From: Periconia sp. R9002
Taxonomy: Eukaryota > Ascomycota > Dothideomycetes > Pleosporales > Periconiaceae
DNA: 64,000 bases
Assembly: GCA_023627715.1 (NCBI GenBank)
Contig: JAMAHW010000006.1
Coordinates: forward strand, 372,001 to 436,000
Direction: 5' to 3'
In this document: one piece after another, positions 11,685 through 24,500 of the stretch
Layout of the letters: every line of letters begins with the position of its first letter
Position numbering within the stretch: the stretch's first letter is position 1
Notes under the pieces: generated by a model
Database searches by the model: none
The model's input: the letters and a program-made list of their open reading frames with translations, nothing else
What the model was told of the DNA's origin: nothing
Program-made: the position numbers and the translations under genes

Positions 11685-14600
11685 ACCTGGAAGGCAACGA
11701 GGTGATATAAGTGTGGTACAGGAGAGGTCGATGTTCTTTCTTATTCGGCATTGCCATCTCGCGCTATATAGATATTTTTTTTTTCTTCACTATAAATCAG
11801 TCAAATGGCTCTATCCTTGTGGATGTCTTGTACTGTTCGTGCAGTATTTAGTTGCCTTCTCAGGCTTCTACAATAGACAAATTCCACTTTTCTATTCCAC
11901 GTCCTGATCCAAGACTGTCACGTTCTGTGTTCAACTGCGTAGTTTTTGACTGGATGGAGATAGCCTGGGTAGTACTTCAGTTTCATTTAATCATTTATCC
12001 AATTACAACAAATAATCTACCACCGATTTGTTACCCCTCGCGAGAATGAACCCAAGTTTCACGACTTCCCATTCCAGACAAAGCCCCTTTCACAGATATT
12101 CCCCGACGAAGCAAACCTCCCATTTTTTTCAAAAGTCGCCCTCAGCCGCCGCCCCCTTTCTCTCTTCCTTCTCCCTCCCCTTTCACATGATCAAATAATC
12201 ACCACAGCCATTACCCCTTACCACCGGTGACCTCCCCCTTAACCAAGGCATACACCCAAACGACACCACCCCAAGGCTACACACCCACCCACTCAGCCTC
12301 ACCCACTCTCTGTCCCACACCAACCATCCAATCAATCCTTACCCCCTCCTTTGCACCTGCAAATAAGCAACAAACCCACCCAACCACCCACCTACCTACC
12401 GTCATCATCACACCCGCCGCTTTCGGAATCCCAAAAAGTTCAGGATAAAATAATAACATGGGCCCTAAGCAGGACATAGAGTAAGTGAGAAAATAAGCAT
12501 GACCGCAGTGTCACGCACCTTATCTGCATATGTAGGTATAGGTATCCTTAGGCTCAGGGAGTTACATGGGAGTCAGTGTTTCTTACCGTAAGCCGTACCG
12601 TTCCGTGCCGAAGCGAAGTCACTCACTCGCTGCTCACCATGCAATGCTGATGCTGATATTGCATGGGCGGGCACGAGGGGGTAGGCTAAGGCGCATATAG
12701 AACTAAGTTGCAATAGAAAACAGGATGGTGCTTGATTTCTAGAGTACGTACTAAAGATGTGTATAGTATTAACCTCGTCTATCCCAAAATCCCAACCAAA
12801 ATCTCCCCTACATGTCAATTACATAAACCCCTTGCTCCCCTTTCACAAACAACCTCACTTCCCCAAAAAGCCAACCACCATTCTTCCTTCCCGTCCCTCT
12901 TCACCGGTCATCAAAAAACATCAGTCAGTCAGCCACACCGATCAATCCACCCATGTGCACCCCAACATCATCTACCCTTCCCTTTCCCAACATTGCTTTC
13001 CCTCAGCCCCACAACAAAAAGGTAACCAAGCCACTTCCTCCCTCCCTCCCGCACGCGCAGCGTACGTGTGGGGTACACTACAACCACATACATATGCACC
13101 CAGCCAGCCCTGTATGCAGCCATCCCTCCATCCTTCCTTCCATCCTTTCTTACTACGCTACCCAAGGGAGGGTTACGTGCATGCATGCTGTCGACGACTC
13201 CAAGGCTGCCACTTTTTCGAGGACAACCAAAAGTTTGGTCTTATCTACCCATGGCCAAGTGTTTAAACAGATGTGATTCGCTATAAGCAACAATACCCAT
13301 GGAAATTGCGCCACACATACATTAATACTCAAGTGCTTTAATCTAAGCAACATTGGGAATACGCCTACCTACTACCGCGCGAAAACAAATCCCCATCCCT
13401 CATACCTATCCCTCCTCAGCCCCCATCGTATCAATATTTCTAACACGGGGATGGGAGAGTATGTGATTCGCCAGTCCATCTACCCCAATCGAACTACGCC
13501 ACACACCCCCATACCCTCTACACACCAATCAGATAACCAACCTTGCTTATCGATTACCATCTACCGAGTATCGAACACAGCCACGACAGCCACACCTCGG
13601 TACTTCACCTTTACGATAAAACGACAAGGGTTGAAAGAGCGAGCGAACCGAGGGAGCGAAGCCACACTTTAATTCGTATTCATCGATCAATCAGATACTT
13701 CTTATAGGTGCCTAGGTAGGTCGCTAATAAGAGATCCTATAGGTTTAGATATACGAGGTGAGTAAGGCGAAGGTAAAATAAGCAGATATCCTCGGTTTAC
13801 ATAGTTCCCCCCCGGTCCCGTTTTCGCTGTTTCGTTCGTTTGCTTGTGAAGCCTTGTGAAAGGCTGGCTGGATGGGTTTTGGTGTGGCTCAGCCATCACG
13901 GCGATTTTTTTGTTTTTTCGGCATATGTATGGATTGCGTTGGGATAAAACCGGTGAAGGCAATCTGATTGATCCATGGGATAACACCCACGTATATGTTA
14001 TAGAGAGAGTGTGTGAGGGTGTAAGGGTGTAAGCCTGCTAAGCTTGAGGTGAGGCAATTGATCACGTATACGCAAAGGGGAAGGTCCATGCGATTGTAGG
14101 CGGGTACAGTATAAGCAAGGGAAGAAAAAAAAAATTCCCTTGCTTTACGAACGGCGAGTAAAAAAAGAAAAAAAAAGAAGACTTCACGAATCTTTACTAA
14201 TCAAAAGCGAAAATTGAACGTGTATATCTGGATTTTTTTTCTCTTTTTGGAGGGGTTTTCTTTTTCTTGGATTTTTTTTTGATCGCCACTCGTATCTATC
14301 AACATAGTAACGATGTGAGGTACATACATAGATCACGGGGCGTAAATGGATGGGAGCTGAAAAAAAAACGTACGTATATACGTAACCACATGTCCTCGTG
14401 CGAGTAACTAAGTAGGTAACACATACCTATACGCGTGTACAGTACTTCAGCGGGGCGAAAAATAGAGGGGGGTGGGAGAAGGGTTGATGCGATGTTCAGC
14501 TGGGTCTTGCATGTATGTATGGATGCATGGATGGAAGGGGAAAGGTGGGGGGAAGGTGGGTTGCAATGAAATGTACCTAGATCAAATGTGACATGCGTGT

Positions 14601-15724
14601 AAAGAAATAAAGATAGAAAAACGTTAATGCAGATCTACTTATATTGTGCATGTGTGTGTGTAAGATTCTTGTCGTGTGGGAAGTATGTATAGAAGTTGTT
14701 CGTTTGGCGACTCCGAGGTTGATGCTGGCAGACGTATGTACTCTACCGTACCATATCGAGACCGCATTTGGCGAAGAGAAGAGATAAAAATGTATCTTTT
14801 CATGCTTGATAAAGGGGGATGATTTATACATACCTAGGTACATCCGACTTTAGGTATCATCAAGGATGCGTGCAGTACGCGAATAACATGAAACGAAACT
14901 CGCCCTGGCCCCCTCAATAGAAACGAAACATGTCGAAACCGATGACACCACTCCCATCTAGCATCATCCTCATCCTCATCATTATGCGAAACTGCATCGT
15001 CATCAGAGCAATAATTGTTCAAGTGCCGGTAGAAGCGGAGAGAGGGCGGGAGGAGCGCACCGCGAAACATGTTCCAATAAGTTGTGAGACTGGACGGAGA
15101 ATTTCCAGGGTGTGGCGGAGATTAGAAGGGGGAGGGACTCTCACCACCCTCATCATCCATCCCGCTTCAGGAAGGAAAGTGGTCCAAGACCCCAGCTACA
15201 GTAAAAAGTCCGAAGGAGAAAAAACGGAAGAATAAGGGAAATTGGATGACATTTGAGCGGAGGAAATTTGCGGTTCATGAGTTCATGATTTCTTTCATTA
15301 AAATTCTTGCGGTCCTTTGCATGCGTGGTCGCTGTCGACCATGCCAAGGCGCGATTTCACTATATCTGAATACGTATGCATATCTGTGTGTGCCTCTGAT
15401 GAGATGAGCATCGCTCTGCTTCCCGCATTTCCCGACGGATAAAGAAAAGATACTAGATAAAAAGGACAAACATGAGCTGGAAAATGCTTCAATTAAATGG
15501 TACCCCCATGCCAGAATAAGCGCCGTTCGCGATGCTATGCAAATGCCGTGACAAATGAGACGAATTTCGCTGCTTCCACAATTCATGCAAAGGAGGCGTT
15601 CGAGTGCACCCAGTCCAGTGGGCGCAGCAGCGGTGAACGCAACCCTACCGCATGAATCGCAATCCACAGCTTCAATTTCGTAGTTGGAGACAAAGGAAAA
15701 AAGCGAGTGATGGTGGTTCTTGGT
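11685..15724. other. Long convergent gene-free stretch (4.0 kb)
   Basis: Lies between the 3' ends of the GMC oxidase (+) and cyclin (-) genes, so no promoter for either is expected. About 12.0-13.6 kb the plus strand is strongly C-rich and G-poor; about 13.7-14.6 kb it turns G-richer, with A- and T-runs. Open frames such as 12757-13266 are Pro/Ser/His-rich by composition and not convincing. It holds a perfect 10 bp-arm hairpin at 14114-14144. An unannotated non-coding RNA is possible. Confidence 0.5.
14114..14144. repeat. Perfect inverted repeat / hairpin
   Basis: AGCAAGGGAA at 14114-14123 is exactly complementary to TTCCCTTGCT at 14135-14144, with an 11 nt A-rich loop; pairing continues outward with one mismatch. 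It could fold in RNA of either strand. Function unknown. Confidence 0.6.
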
Positions 15725-16807
15725 TCAGTAGGAGGTTTGACGGGTGGCATACGTGCCAGCGAACATCCTGTTGAAGAAACCACCTGCCGTTGACGTCTTG
15801 GCCTTCTTGGAGGGCTTTTCATCGTACAGCGGGAGAGTGTGTTCGAGCTTGTGAGGGTTGGTGAGGGGTGCTCTGATATCGACCACTGTGGCGCCACGGT
15901 CCGCGTCGTAGCGCTGTACATAGTGAACCCTGGAGTCCTCGACGATGCTCCTAGGAGAATCCGATGAGGTGGACACAGAAGAGCTGCGCGTGCTTGGCGG
16001 CGAAAGCGATGGGGTCCTTGACGATGCGCGCGAGTGAGCCGGCGTGTAATACGTAGGCTTCTGGTTGTTGAAGGCATAAGCAGAGAAGGAGTCGTAAGGG
16101 TCCACGTGGGACCTGTTGAGGTTCTCCGAGGTAAGGCTGTACTGTTGACGGGCCATTTCCCGCTCGCGTTCGGCAATCCTGGCCTTCTCGGCTTGACGGG
16201 CCTGCCAGATGCGAATGGGAGCCAGGAAGGGCTCGAGGTGGTAGTAGAGGTCATCATTTTCGATGCGGAGGTCCCAGTCGAGGAGGCACAGAAGCTGCTT
16301 CTCCATGAGGTTGACCTCGGTGATGGAAAAGCCAAAGTTTTCGTATCCGCGAACGGAACTGTACCTAGCCCAGTGCTTGTTCTTGGGAGAAGAGTCGTTG
16401 AGGTTCTTGGCGGCGAGGATGAGAGAAGCCAGGAAGATTCGGTGGACGGTGCAGCGCATGCCCTTGGCAACGGGAGGGAGACGAGCTCTTAACCGGCTGA
16501 GGTAGACAAGCGAAGACATGAGAGTAGGAACCTGAACATGTGACCTCTCGACCAATGAGGTGATGAACTCCTCAAGGGAAGGCAGAGAAGGCTCTCGGAG
16601 AGAGCTAGGTTGCTGGGGAGGAGAAGCCGGGGGAGTTGGTGGCAGGTTCTTGTTCAGGTGCGACGATGACGATGACGTTGATTCGCAGCGAATGACTTGC
16701 GAGGCCTTTTGTGCGAGATAGGCAATCATGTCTGGTGAAACCGAGAGCTGGATGAAGTGGTCCAGGGCAGCCTGGTTCTCGGCAGCGAGGTTGCGTGAGT
16801 AAGGCAT
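15725..16807 (-). CDS. PHO85-type (PCL) cyclin
   Basis: Single-exon gene for 360 aa. Residues about 75-195 form a PCL/Pho80-type cyclin box, with [25 protein letters not shown]-like helix [31 protein letters not shown] and the long conserved tail [23 protein letters not shown]. This class binds and directs the cyclin-dependent kinase Pho85 (PhoA/PhoB in Aspergillus), linking the cell cycle, polarity or nutrient state to phosphorylation; PclA of Aspergillus is a member involved in sporulation. The start at 16807 precedes a PCL1/2-like N-terminus ([21 protein letters not shown]). The C-terminal 130 residues are Ser/Thr/Pro-rich, as in unstable, phosphorylated cyclins. The upstream region is CT-rich on the coding strand and very long (4.8 kb). 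The subfamily (PCL1/2/9 versus PCL5 and others) is my estimate. Confidence 0.85.
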   Translation of the reverse strand: MPYSRNLAAENQAALDHFIQLSVSPDMIAYLAQKASQVIRCESTSSSSSHLNKNLPPTPPASPPQQPSSLREPSLPSLEEFITSLVERSHVQVPTLMSSLVYLSRLRARLPPVAKGMRCTVHRIFLASLILAAKNLNDSSPKNKHWARYSSVRGYENFGFSITEVNLMEKQLLCLLDWDLRIENDDLYYHLEPFLAPIRIWQARQAEKARIAEREREMARQQYSLTSENLNRSHVDPYDSFSAYAFNNQKPTYYTPAHSRASSRTPSLSPPSTRSSSVSTSSDSPRSIVEDSRVHYVQRYDADRGATVVDIRAPLTNPHKLEHTLPLYDEKPSKKAKTSTAGGFFNRMFAGTYATRQTSY

Positions 16808-17990
16808 GATGACTGTGGTGAGGATGGTGATGAAGTCGTAGCAAAGGGGCCGAGGATGGTCTTTTTAGCTATGAAGAAGATGGCGATGTCGATGTCGAAT
16901 CTTCAGCCGGATTTATTTACCGAATGGGAAGCTGAAGTTGGTAGTGAGCCCTGCAAGGCGTATGTGCGAATGGGCGGAAATGGTTGGTCGACTGTTCCGG
17001 TGTGTAAGCTGGGGCTGTACGGTTGGAGGTGGTGGCTTGAAGCAGCAACACGACAAGAAAATTAAGAGAAGTGGTGATCCGACCGGCGGAGAGGCGCACA
17101 GCGGGAGGGACTATGTGGGGAAGAGGAAGAGAAAAAGCGACAGGGCGGAATTTTGAGGAGTCTTCTTTGGTGGCACTGCCGAGAAAGAAGGGAGGAAGGA
17201 GGGAATGGGGGAGAAGATGCTCGTGATTGGCCAGCGAGCTTTGAGTCGAGCCTGCCCGAAAGGAAAAAAGGGAGGAAGGAAGGGAGGGAGTTGATGGAGT
17301 AATAGAAAGACGGACTGGACTGACCGAGGGAAATAATAAGAAGCAATCTATGTCGCGGCAAAGGGCGATACTTGTAGAATGCAGAGGGTCGACAGATTGC
17401 GATGGACGGGGTGGAGGTCGGGATGGAGTGCAGCCAATGAGGGTGGGAGTTGTAGCGGGCGGCAGCAAAAGGCACTCGGGCCCGGCGGTTAAGTGGCTTC
17501 TGTTTGGCGGTTTGGCAGAGGGCCCCAGGAAAAGGCGTGTTTCAAGATGGACAGCCGTCGATTCGCTGCCCGCCAGATGTTTGCAGCTATTTCAGAACGG
17601 TGCCCTGTCGTCCAATCTCGTCGGGGGCCGGGGGGAGGATGCGTTTCAAGCGCTCGTTGTGGGTTTGAGAGGATGCACCCACGGCAGCGGCCCACTGGAA
17701 TAGGGAAGAGAGTGAGAAAAACGGCAGCGCGGGCGATAGGATTCCGGGGGCCGTTGGCTCCGTCTGCAAGCTGCAGATATGACTCTGAAGGGGTATCTAT
17801 GTACGACGGATGTGCAAGTATGTATGTAAGATGGTAGATGTATGTAGGCCAAGAGCGAGGGATGGCCAAATGGTTGGACGCGGTATGCACAATTCAAGAA
17901 GGAAGCAAACAAGAAACAAGAAAAAAAATAAGAGAGGCGGGGAGGAGCGGTGTTGATATGCGAGTACGTGTCGCGTGTCTGTAGGTAGAT

Positions 17991-18030
17991 GGTAGTAGTA
18001 GTTTGTAGTAGCAGCAGTAGTAGCAGCAGC
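17991..18030. repeat. GTA/GCA trinucleotide microsatellite
   Basis: Interrupted run of GTA and GCA units in the cyclin upstream region, seen directly. Confidence 0.7.
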
Positions 18031-20996
18031 GATGTGGTGGTCGGCTGGTCTGGATTGGGTCACGATGGGCCACGCGGGAGGCGGTGAAAGTGTCGAACGT
18101 CGTCTGGATGCCCACCCTCGACGGTGCTAGCAGCTTTAGACAGCCTTCAAGATTCGAATGGACCAGGAACCCGTATATCTACTAATCACTGTCAAAAGAA
18201 TTAGGAGAGGGATGGCCGGACTTCGCCAGCCAGCATGACGACGGTCTGGTGGCCAACACTTTGGGCACCCAGCCACACACTGTCCGTCCAAGTAGCTAGC
18301 TAGCTACCTAATTAATTCCGCCCAGTACGACGACCAAGAAGAAGCTACACGTATGCCGCACACGCATACAGACCTACCGCCACCCTCGGAAGCGTAGCGA
18401 GCTGATGGGAGAGAGATGGATCGATGCCTCGGATCCTTCTCTATTGCAAGTACATACCTAGAAGATTGGATTGCAGATCTGGCGTGGGCAGTGGCTTGTC
18501 CAGGCGCAGGGGGGAACCGCAACGCCACACCCGCCTGGACCCTCTTGATTGGCCACGAGCCGCCCACACCCAAATCTGCACGCCACGCTGGGAAGCAACC
18601 CAACGCATGAACAACACCATCCACCGCCGTGTCGTGTCGTCTCTGTCATGCGTCCACTCTTCCAGCCCTACTCCATTGGCTCTCCACCCAGCAAAACACC
18701 GATCCGTTCGTTTCAACCATATCAAATGCCAAAATGACCCTCTGCCACCTACCCCTTTAGACTTTGGGCATATCCACGCCTACATCTCAGCTGCTCACCT
18801 CTTCAGATCCACCTGCAATATGCAATATTCCATATGCTAATGCACCACTTTCATTGCCTCCCCCTTTTGCCATCCTCCTCTGCTCGTTTTTGTCTCTACA
18901 GAGTATCCCAATCACCGTTCGGGCCCGTCCACCACCGATGCTGTTGTTCCTCGGACCGTGGCATCTTCCATAGCGAAGCGCTGCCCAGTCGTTTGCACAG
19001 CCTCGCCGTGCTGACCTACCTCTGCAAGGCCACATCAGGAAAACCCTTCCTAACCATCCAAGACATCCAACAACAGTGAGACAAACAGACATATCGTCGT
19101 CAGAAGGGAACCGCATGCTAGCCAACCATTGTCTCGCTCACCCCGCGCTGCCAAAGACGCTGGCTGACTTTGTCATCTCCATCCTAACTGCTACCACAAC
19201 CGTCTGACCTCTGCCAAATCCGTCCGACTTTTCCAAGCATGCACAGTGCCAGACGCCCCGAATCTCCGCTCCGCTCAGCTGTATCGTGTTCGCGACTCGT
19301 TCCCTCCCGAAGCGCTCTCCTCTCTCTCCAGAATCTCGAAAAGGAGGCTCTGTGCTCGCCCTACCAGAATGCGGCTCGCACAGATCCCGCCGCCATTCCA
19401 TCCGCATGGAGACGTAGCCGCCCACCCTTCCACTCCACTTAAAGTAAACACCAAGGCGCCGGTACCACCGCGCGACACCTTCCCGGAATGCTCTATGCGC
19501 ATAAATAACTTTGCACCCGTTGTTCGCCTTCCTATTCGCACCCGCTCACCGTCGCCTGCCGCCTGTCCAAAGCAGCTGGGCGCAACGCCGTTTCACCATT
19601 ACAGTTTGCCCTTTATTTGGATGCCCTCTGCTGCCTGCACCACCTTCACTGACACGTTCATTTGTAAAATGAGGATGTGCGCCGCCAACAATAGTTCATC
19701 GTGAGGGCCCATCGGTAGTAGACGCCCGCCTTTCCTTTCCCACACGTAGCGTACGCTGGCGTAACCAAAGCTCCTAACCGCGCCTCCTCCTACATACGTA
19801 CGGCGCGCGCGCCTCTATGGGCGGACGGACGCCTAGTCAGCAACACGAGTGTTCGGAGTCCCCATTCTTCTTCTTCTTCATTGCCATGATCCAATCTTAT
19901 TGGACTCTGTTAGTCATGACCTCTTTTAGGCAATTTACTCTACATGGCAGTATTATCTCATCGCGAGCGTCGAGTGGAAATCACCACCTTTTAAATCTCC
20001 GAACGTACTACACACAGACGCACCGCAATCTCCCCCCAGTGCAAATCAGTCGCGATTGCCTGTTTGGGCCGTGGCTTTGCTTGCTGGCCTGAATCAATAC
20101 TTGCTCCAATTCTCCGATGCAGGCGGGCTTCCGCAATGGTTCAATGAATCAATGAATGACTGCATGTATGCGTTCGATGTTCATGTAAATGTACGACGGA
20201 CCATTGATGGTCGGCCTGACGTTGTGGAGTTGCCGACCGTTTTCGCTATCCCTCCATCTGGCGAAAGGGAAGACTCCGATAGGTATGTAGGTGACTAAAG
20301 TAAGGGACTGTTAATAGACGCAGGGGCAGGATTGCAGGACAGCCACCTGCAGATTTTCACGTTCCGCATGAGCAATCTTCTTTGTTGCGCGACGGGGTCT
20401 GGAACAGAACGACTCCCCTTCGACGACAGCGATGCGTGTCTCTTCGCATGAACCAGTGCCGCAAAGAGTCGGTATTTGCGTCGTATCCCATCCACCTCTT
20501 TATGCTTTCGTACACGTCCATTCCGCAGCGCAATCCTGCATCTCACTGCATTCATTCATTTTTTTACCAAAAAAACGCGCCGTCACCTCGCATTTACATG
20601 GTCCATTCGCGGCCTTTCCCTCAATTATTTGCCTAATCTCTACATTCTATAGCACCTAATGTGGCGCGAGTATTCCCCATTCCCCTCACCCAAATACAAA
20701 ATCCAACAATCATACTCCACCACCGTAAAAACGAGAGCATCATACAATGTACGTAGACTCATAGACAAACCTCTCACTAGCTACGTCAAGCAAAAACCAC
20801 GAATGACAAGCAACCGCAATTTCAAAACACAGAGGAAGCGGGGGAAAAAAAAGGGGGTAGAGATGTCAAAATCATGTCAACGAAACCTTGTTTATTAAAA
20901 GAGAGAGAGAAATGTCAAATAAGATGAAACCGAGAGAACCTTATAAGTCAAGGAGTCGGTCGAAGGTATTCCCCGAACAGGCAATTTGAGCGCTGC

Positions 20997-21024
20997 CTGG
21001 CTGGCTGGCTGGCTGGTTGGCTGG
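20997..21024. repeat. CTGG tetranucleotide microsatellite
   Basis: Seven CTGG units, the sixth changed to TTGG. Confidence 0.8.
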
Positions 21025-21583
21025 CGTATTTTGGTGTGCCGTACCGAAATGTTGGATTTGTCAAATGGGGGGGATATGTGCGATCCATGTATAATGTGTT
21101 TGATATTTCACCTATCTACCCAACACTCAGAGAGTTCAAAAATAAAGGGGATGAGGGGGGAAGGGCTTTTTCACGCCTTATTGCGTGTGTGCGAACCCAT
21201 TCCCATTAAATAAGCGGACGGATTTTTTTCTCTACATGTTGGTCAAAAGAAGCATGGGTATTTCCATTAGAATTATTACCCTTGGGAATTTTTTTTTGGT
21301 TGCCTTGATATTTTAACCCTTCATTAAGATTATGTATGCTAACCCGTTCCATTCATTCACATGTTTGGCTTTACTTCCCTACATCTATGTATACTCGAAG
21401 GAAGAACATAAAAAGAAAAAGAAATGGAAAAAAAAGCAGCAGCGAGAAAAAAATATAACGGACACCTTTTACACGTTTTTCGCGAGACAATCTTCATAAA
21501 AAAAAGTACGATAAGAATACGAGCATCAAAAAGTTATAAAAAAACCCCCAGCTCGAAACCTCCCCTATCCCCCTTAGACTCAA

Positions 21584-24500
21584 CTACCCTTTAGCATTCC
21601 ACCGATCATTATACGCATTCACCGCCACAGCAACCTGTCGATAGAACCAATTCCGTCCACCCTCATCCGCCACCGGTATAAACGGGCCATTCGTGCCGCC
21701 CTTGATCGTAATCCCCAATCCCGTGCGTTCCTTACTAATGGTCTGCACATCTTTCAGAGGGACATCCCATTCCGTCCTCAGCCCCTTGGTCCGCACCATG
21801 AGGATGCCATTGTACGTGAGCATGACGAGCATGTCCTTGTTGGATAGCTCTAGATGCGCAATGTAGTCTTCGTTGAAGTACTTGCCGTTGTCGAGCGTCT
21901 TGAGCCAGAATTGGCCGAGGGCTTCGCGTTGCGAGTATGGGCGTACGATGCCGTCGGTACCAATGAAGCGGGTCAGGCGCACGCGGTCGAGACCTTCTTG
22001 ATCGAAGACGGTGGTGGTGTTGCGCACGCCTTCAGCCATGTTTGATGCGAGGTCGAAGGCGCCGATGGCGGCTTTGGTGGGGACACCCAGAAGGCCTTTG
22101 CCTACACCTTTGACGAAGCCCAGTGCGCCTTCTTTTTCGGCGCCTTGAAGGGGGTGTCGCGCGAGACCGCCTAGACCACTGGCAAGACTGGTGGCAAAGG
22201 CATTACCGCCAGCCGTGATGCCATAGAGAGCGTGCTTGGGTCGGTTCCGGGATCGCGACATGCGGCGTTGGTCTTGGAACTCTTTATCGAGGGTTGCAGC
22301 GGAAAGACCCTTGGACATACTACCAGTGAATTTGGCCATGCTGTCGGAGAAGCCAAAGACAGATTTTTTGACGAAACTGGATGCGCCCTTTGCGATTCCG
22401 ATTCCGAGCTCTTCGGGGCGGTCGGATTTGACCAGCCCTTGGTAGGGTTCGTAGAAAATATCTGCTACACCAGAACTGATGTTGGTGAAGAGACCCACAG
22501 GATTGCCGAGGAAATCCGCAGAACCGATGACAACGTGGACTTGTCTGAGTGACTCCTGTACGTAATGGTTCTTGATGTTGGAGATGAGTGCATCGGTCGA
22601 AACGCGGGCGTTCTCGAGCATCAGCGCATTGTATCGGACAGGCGCGTCGTTGACATTGCCGATGGACATGGTGAGGACATTGACTGCGAACATGAAAGGG
22701 TTCGCAGAAGACATGGTATCTTCAGCATTGATCCGCTCCGTGCGCACAAAAGACAGATCAATCTGCATGGGCTGAAGGTGCAGAAGCTCAAAGTATACGT
22801 CCTGGCCGGACTGCTCTTGTTTCGGCTCAGGAATGTCAAGGGTCTCATCCCATAGCTTTCCCTCTTTTTCTTCAGACCAAGAGGCACCGGGAATCTTGGC
22901 AAAGTCGAGCATAGCAAAGATGAAATCTTCGTCAATTTCCAGCGTCATTTGCTGTAACAGGATGGTAAAATACTTGATATACAGCACACCGTACGAATCG
23001 TCCTTGACGCGAGTAATGCTTGTGTTGAAGATCGGATGAGCCTCCATCTCTTTGCCAGTCTTGGGTACTACACTGGGATAGAAGAGTATGGGGAAGATGC
23101 CTCCATAGAGTTGATTGTCGATCTGAATCCATTTGACCTGGAAGTTGACCATCTGGTAAAGCGGAGAGTCACTGTACTTCAGTTCGATATCGCGTAGAGT
23201 GACGTATACAAGTTCTTTGAGGTGGCGGTTGACGAGTGATATGCCAATACCGGCGAAGCGCAATTGTGCCTTGAAAGTGACGTCGGTATCCACATCTTTC
23301 ACCTCAAAACCACCCGTAGTGGAAGCTGAGGCGGAGCCTGACTTTTGCTTGTACACACTCTTTGAAGGTTTGTAATTCGACAGCTCAAGCGTCTGCGTAG
23401 GTCCCTGGGCAACGACGTTAAGATCAATGATCTTCGGCCTGCTTTGGCCTTGCGCGGGGGGTAGCTTCAGAGGAATTAAATTGCCAATTTCGGCAAGCTT
23501 GATGTGTCGTTCCCGCCCATTTGCTGACAGCACAATCTCTTTGTTTTTCGCAGCGGGATAGTCCCAAGCATAAGGCATGATACTCCTCGGTGGCAAGCGG
23601 TATCGGATCGGTCGGAAGCCTGAGCCGCGATCCTCCTCGTCCTCGTCCAAATTGGGGTTTGCCTGCCAGTAGAGGAACTCTTGGTCGCTCATGTTCTTAA
23701 ACGAGAATGGCCAATGTTTGGTCTCCACGCTGATGTGCACGAAAATGGTCGCGCCTTCCATGAGCACGTCAACTCGGATCAATTTCTGGCGCTGACCGGC
23801 CTTGGAGAGTTTGACATGAACGCTGCCGACATGGGAGATGTTGAAGGGGGAAGACCACTGATTGTTGACTCCAGGATAGCACAGCGACAACTGTGGGGCA
23901 CCGCCTTGACGCAGCCACCTCAAAGGCTTCAATTCTCCATCTTTAACTGACATCCAATCTGAAGAGGTCGGTTCGCGGATATTGACTTCCTCCTTCATCT
24001 TGTTCTTGAGGATGAAGCGAGGGGTGATGGTAATGACCTTGGTAAGGTTGAACTTTCCCTCTCCCTCGGATACACTTACGCCAATGTGCATCTCCGACCT
24101 GGCTTGAGTCGACGGCAAGGCGACTGAGTAGTTGCTTCCTATTGCGTCCAAACTCTGCGGCTTGCTCCAGCCCGAATCACCCACCTTGATGAGTGCGCGG
24201 TTTTTCTTGTCCTGTGTTGGGTATGAGAACATTAGCGGCGCAGCTTTTCCGGACTCATTGTCTTCGTTCGCGAACACGCCTTGTCCAGCGGCTGCACGCG
24301 TCTGGCCCATGAATTGTTTCGCACGTAGATCAAGCTCAAGACCGGTTCGGTTCAAGACAATGTATGGGCTGAAAATTGTCACCTTGAACGACCCTCCTCC
24401 GTCGGGGTAATTGCTGTGATGGTTAGCTAATTTGCTCGTCGCATGTCGAGCCACTAACTTACTAGAAGTGCATATTCAAGTGAAGGGTCAAGTCATTATT

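Larger units (their letters stand above)
16808..21583. other. Long gene-free region upstream of the cyclin gene (4.8 kb)
   Basis: Bounded by the 5' end of the cyclin gene and the 3' end of VPS13. The first about 650 bases are pyrimidine-rich on the cyclin strand, as in long 5' leaders of fungal regulatory genes. About 18.5-19.6 kb is C-rich on the plus strand. The region has several microsatellites and numerous short frames that show no families. No tRNA or rRNA was recognised. Confidence 0.5.

Noticed and set aside
12757..13266. 169-codon frame
   Set aside because: Pro/Ser/His-rich translation simply mirrors the C-rich strand; overlapping frames are equally open.
15275..15667. 130-codon minus frame below the cyclin gene
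   Set aside because: Lies in the cyclin 3' region without a domain; no evidence of a separate gene.
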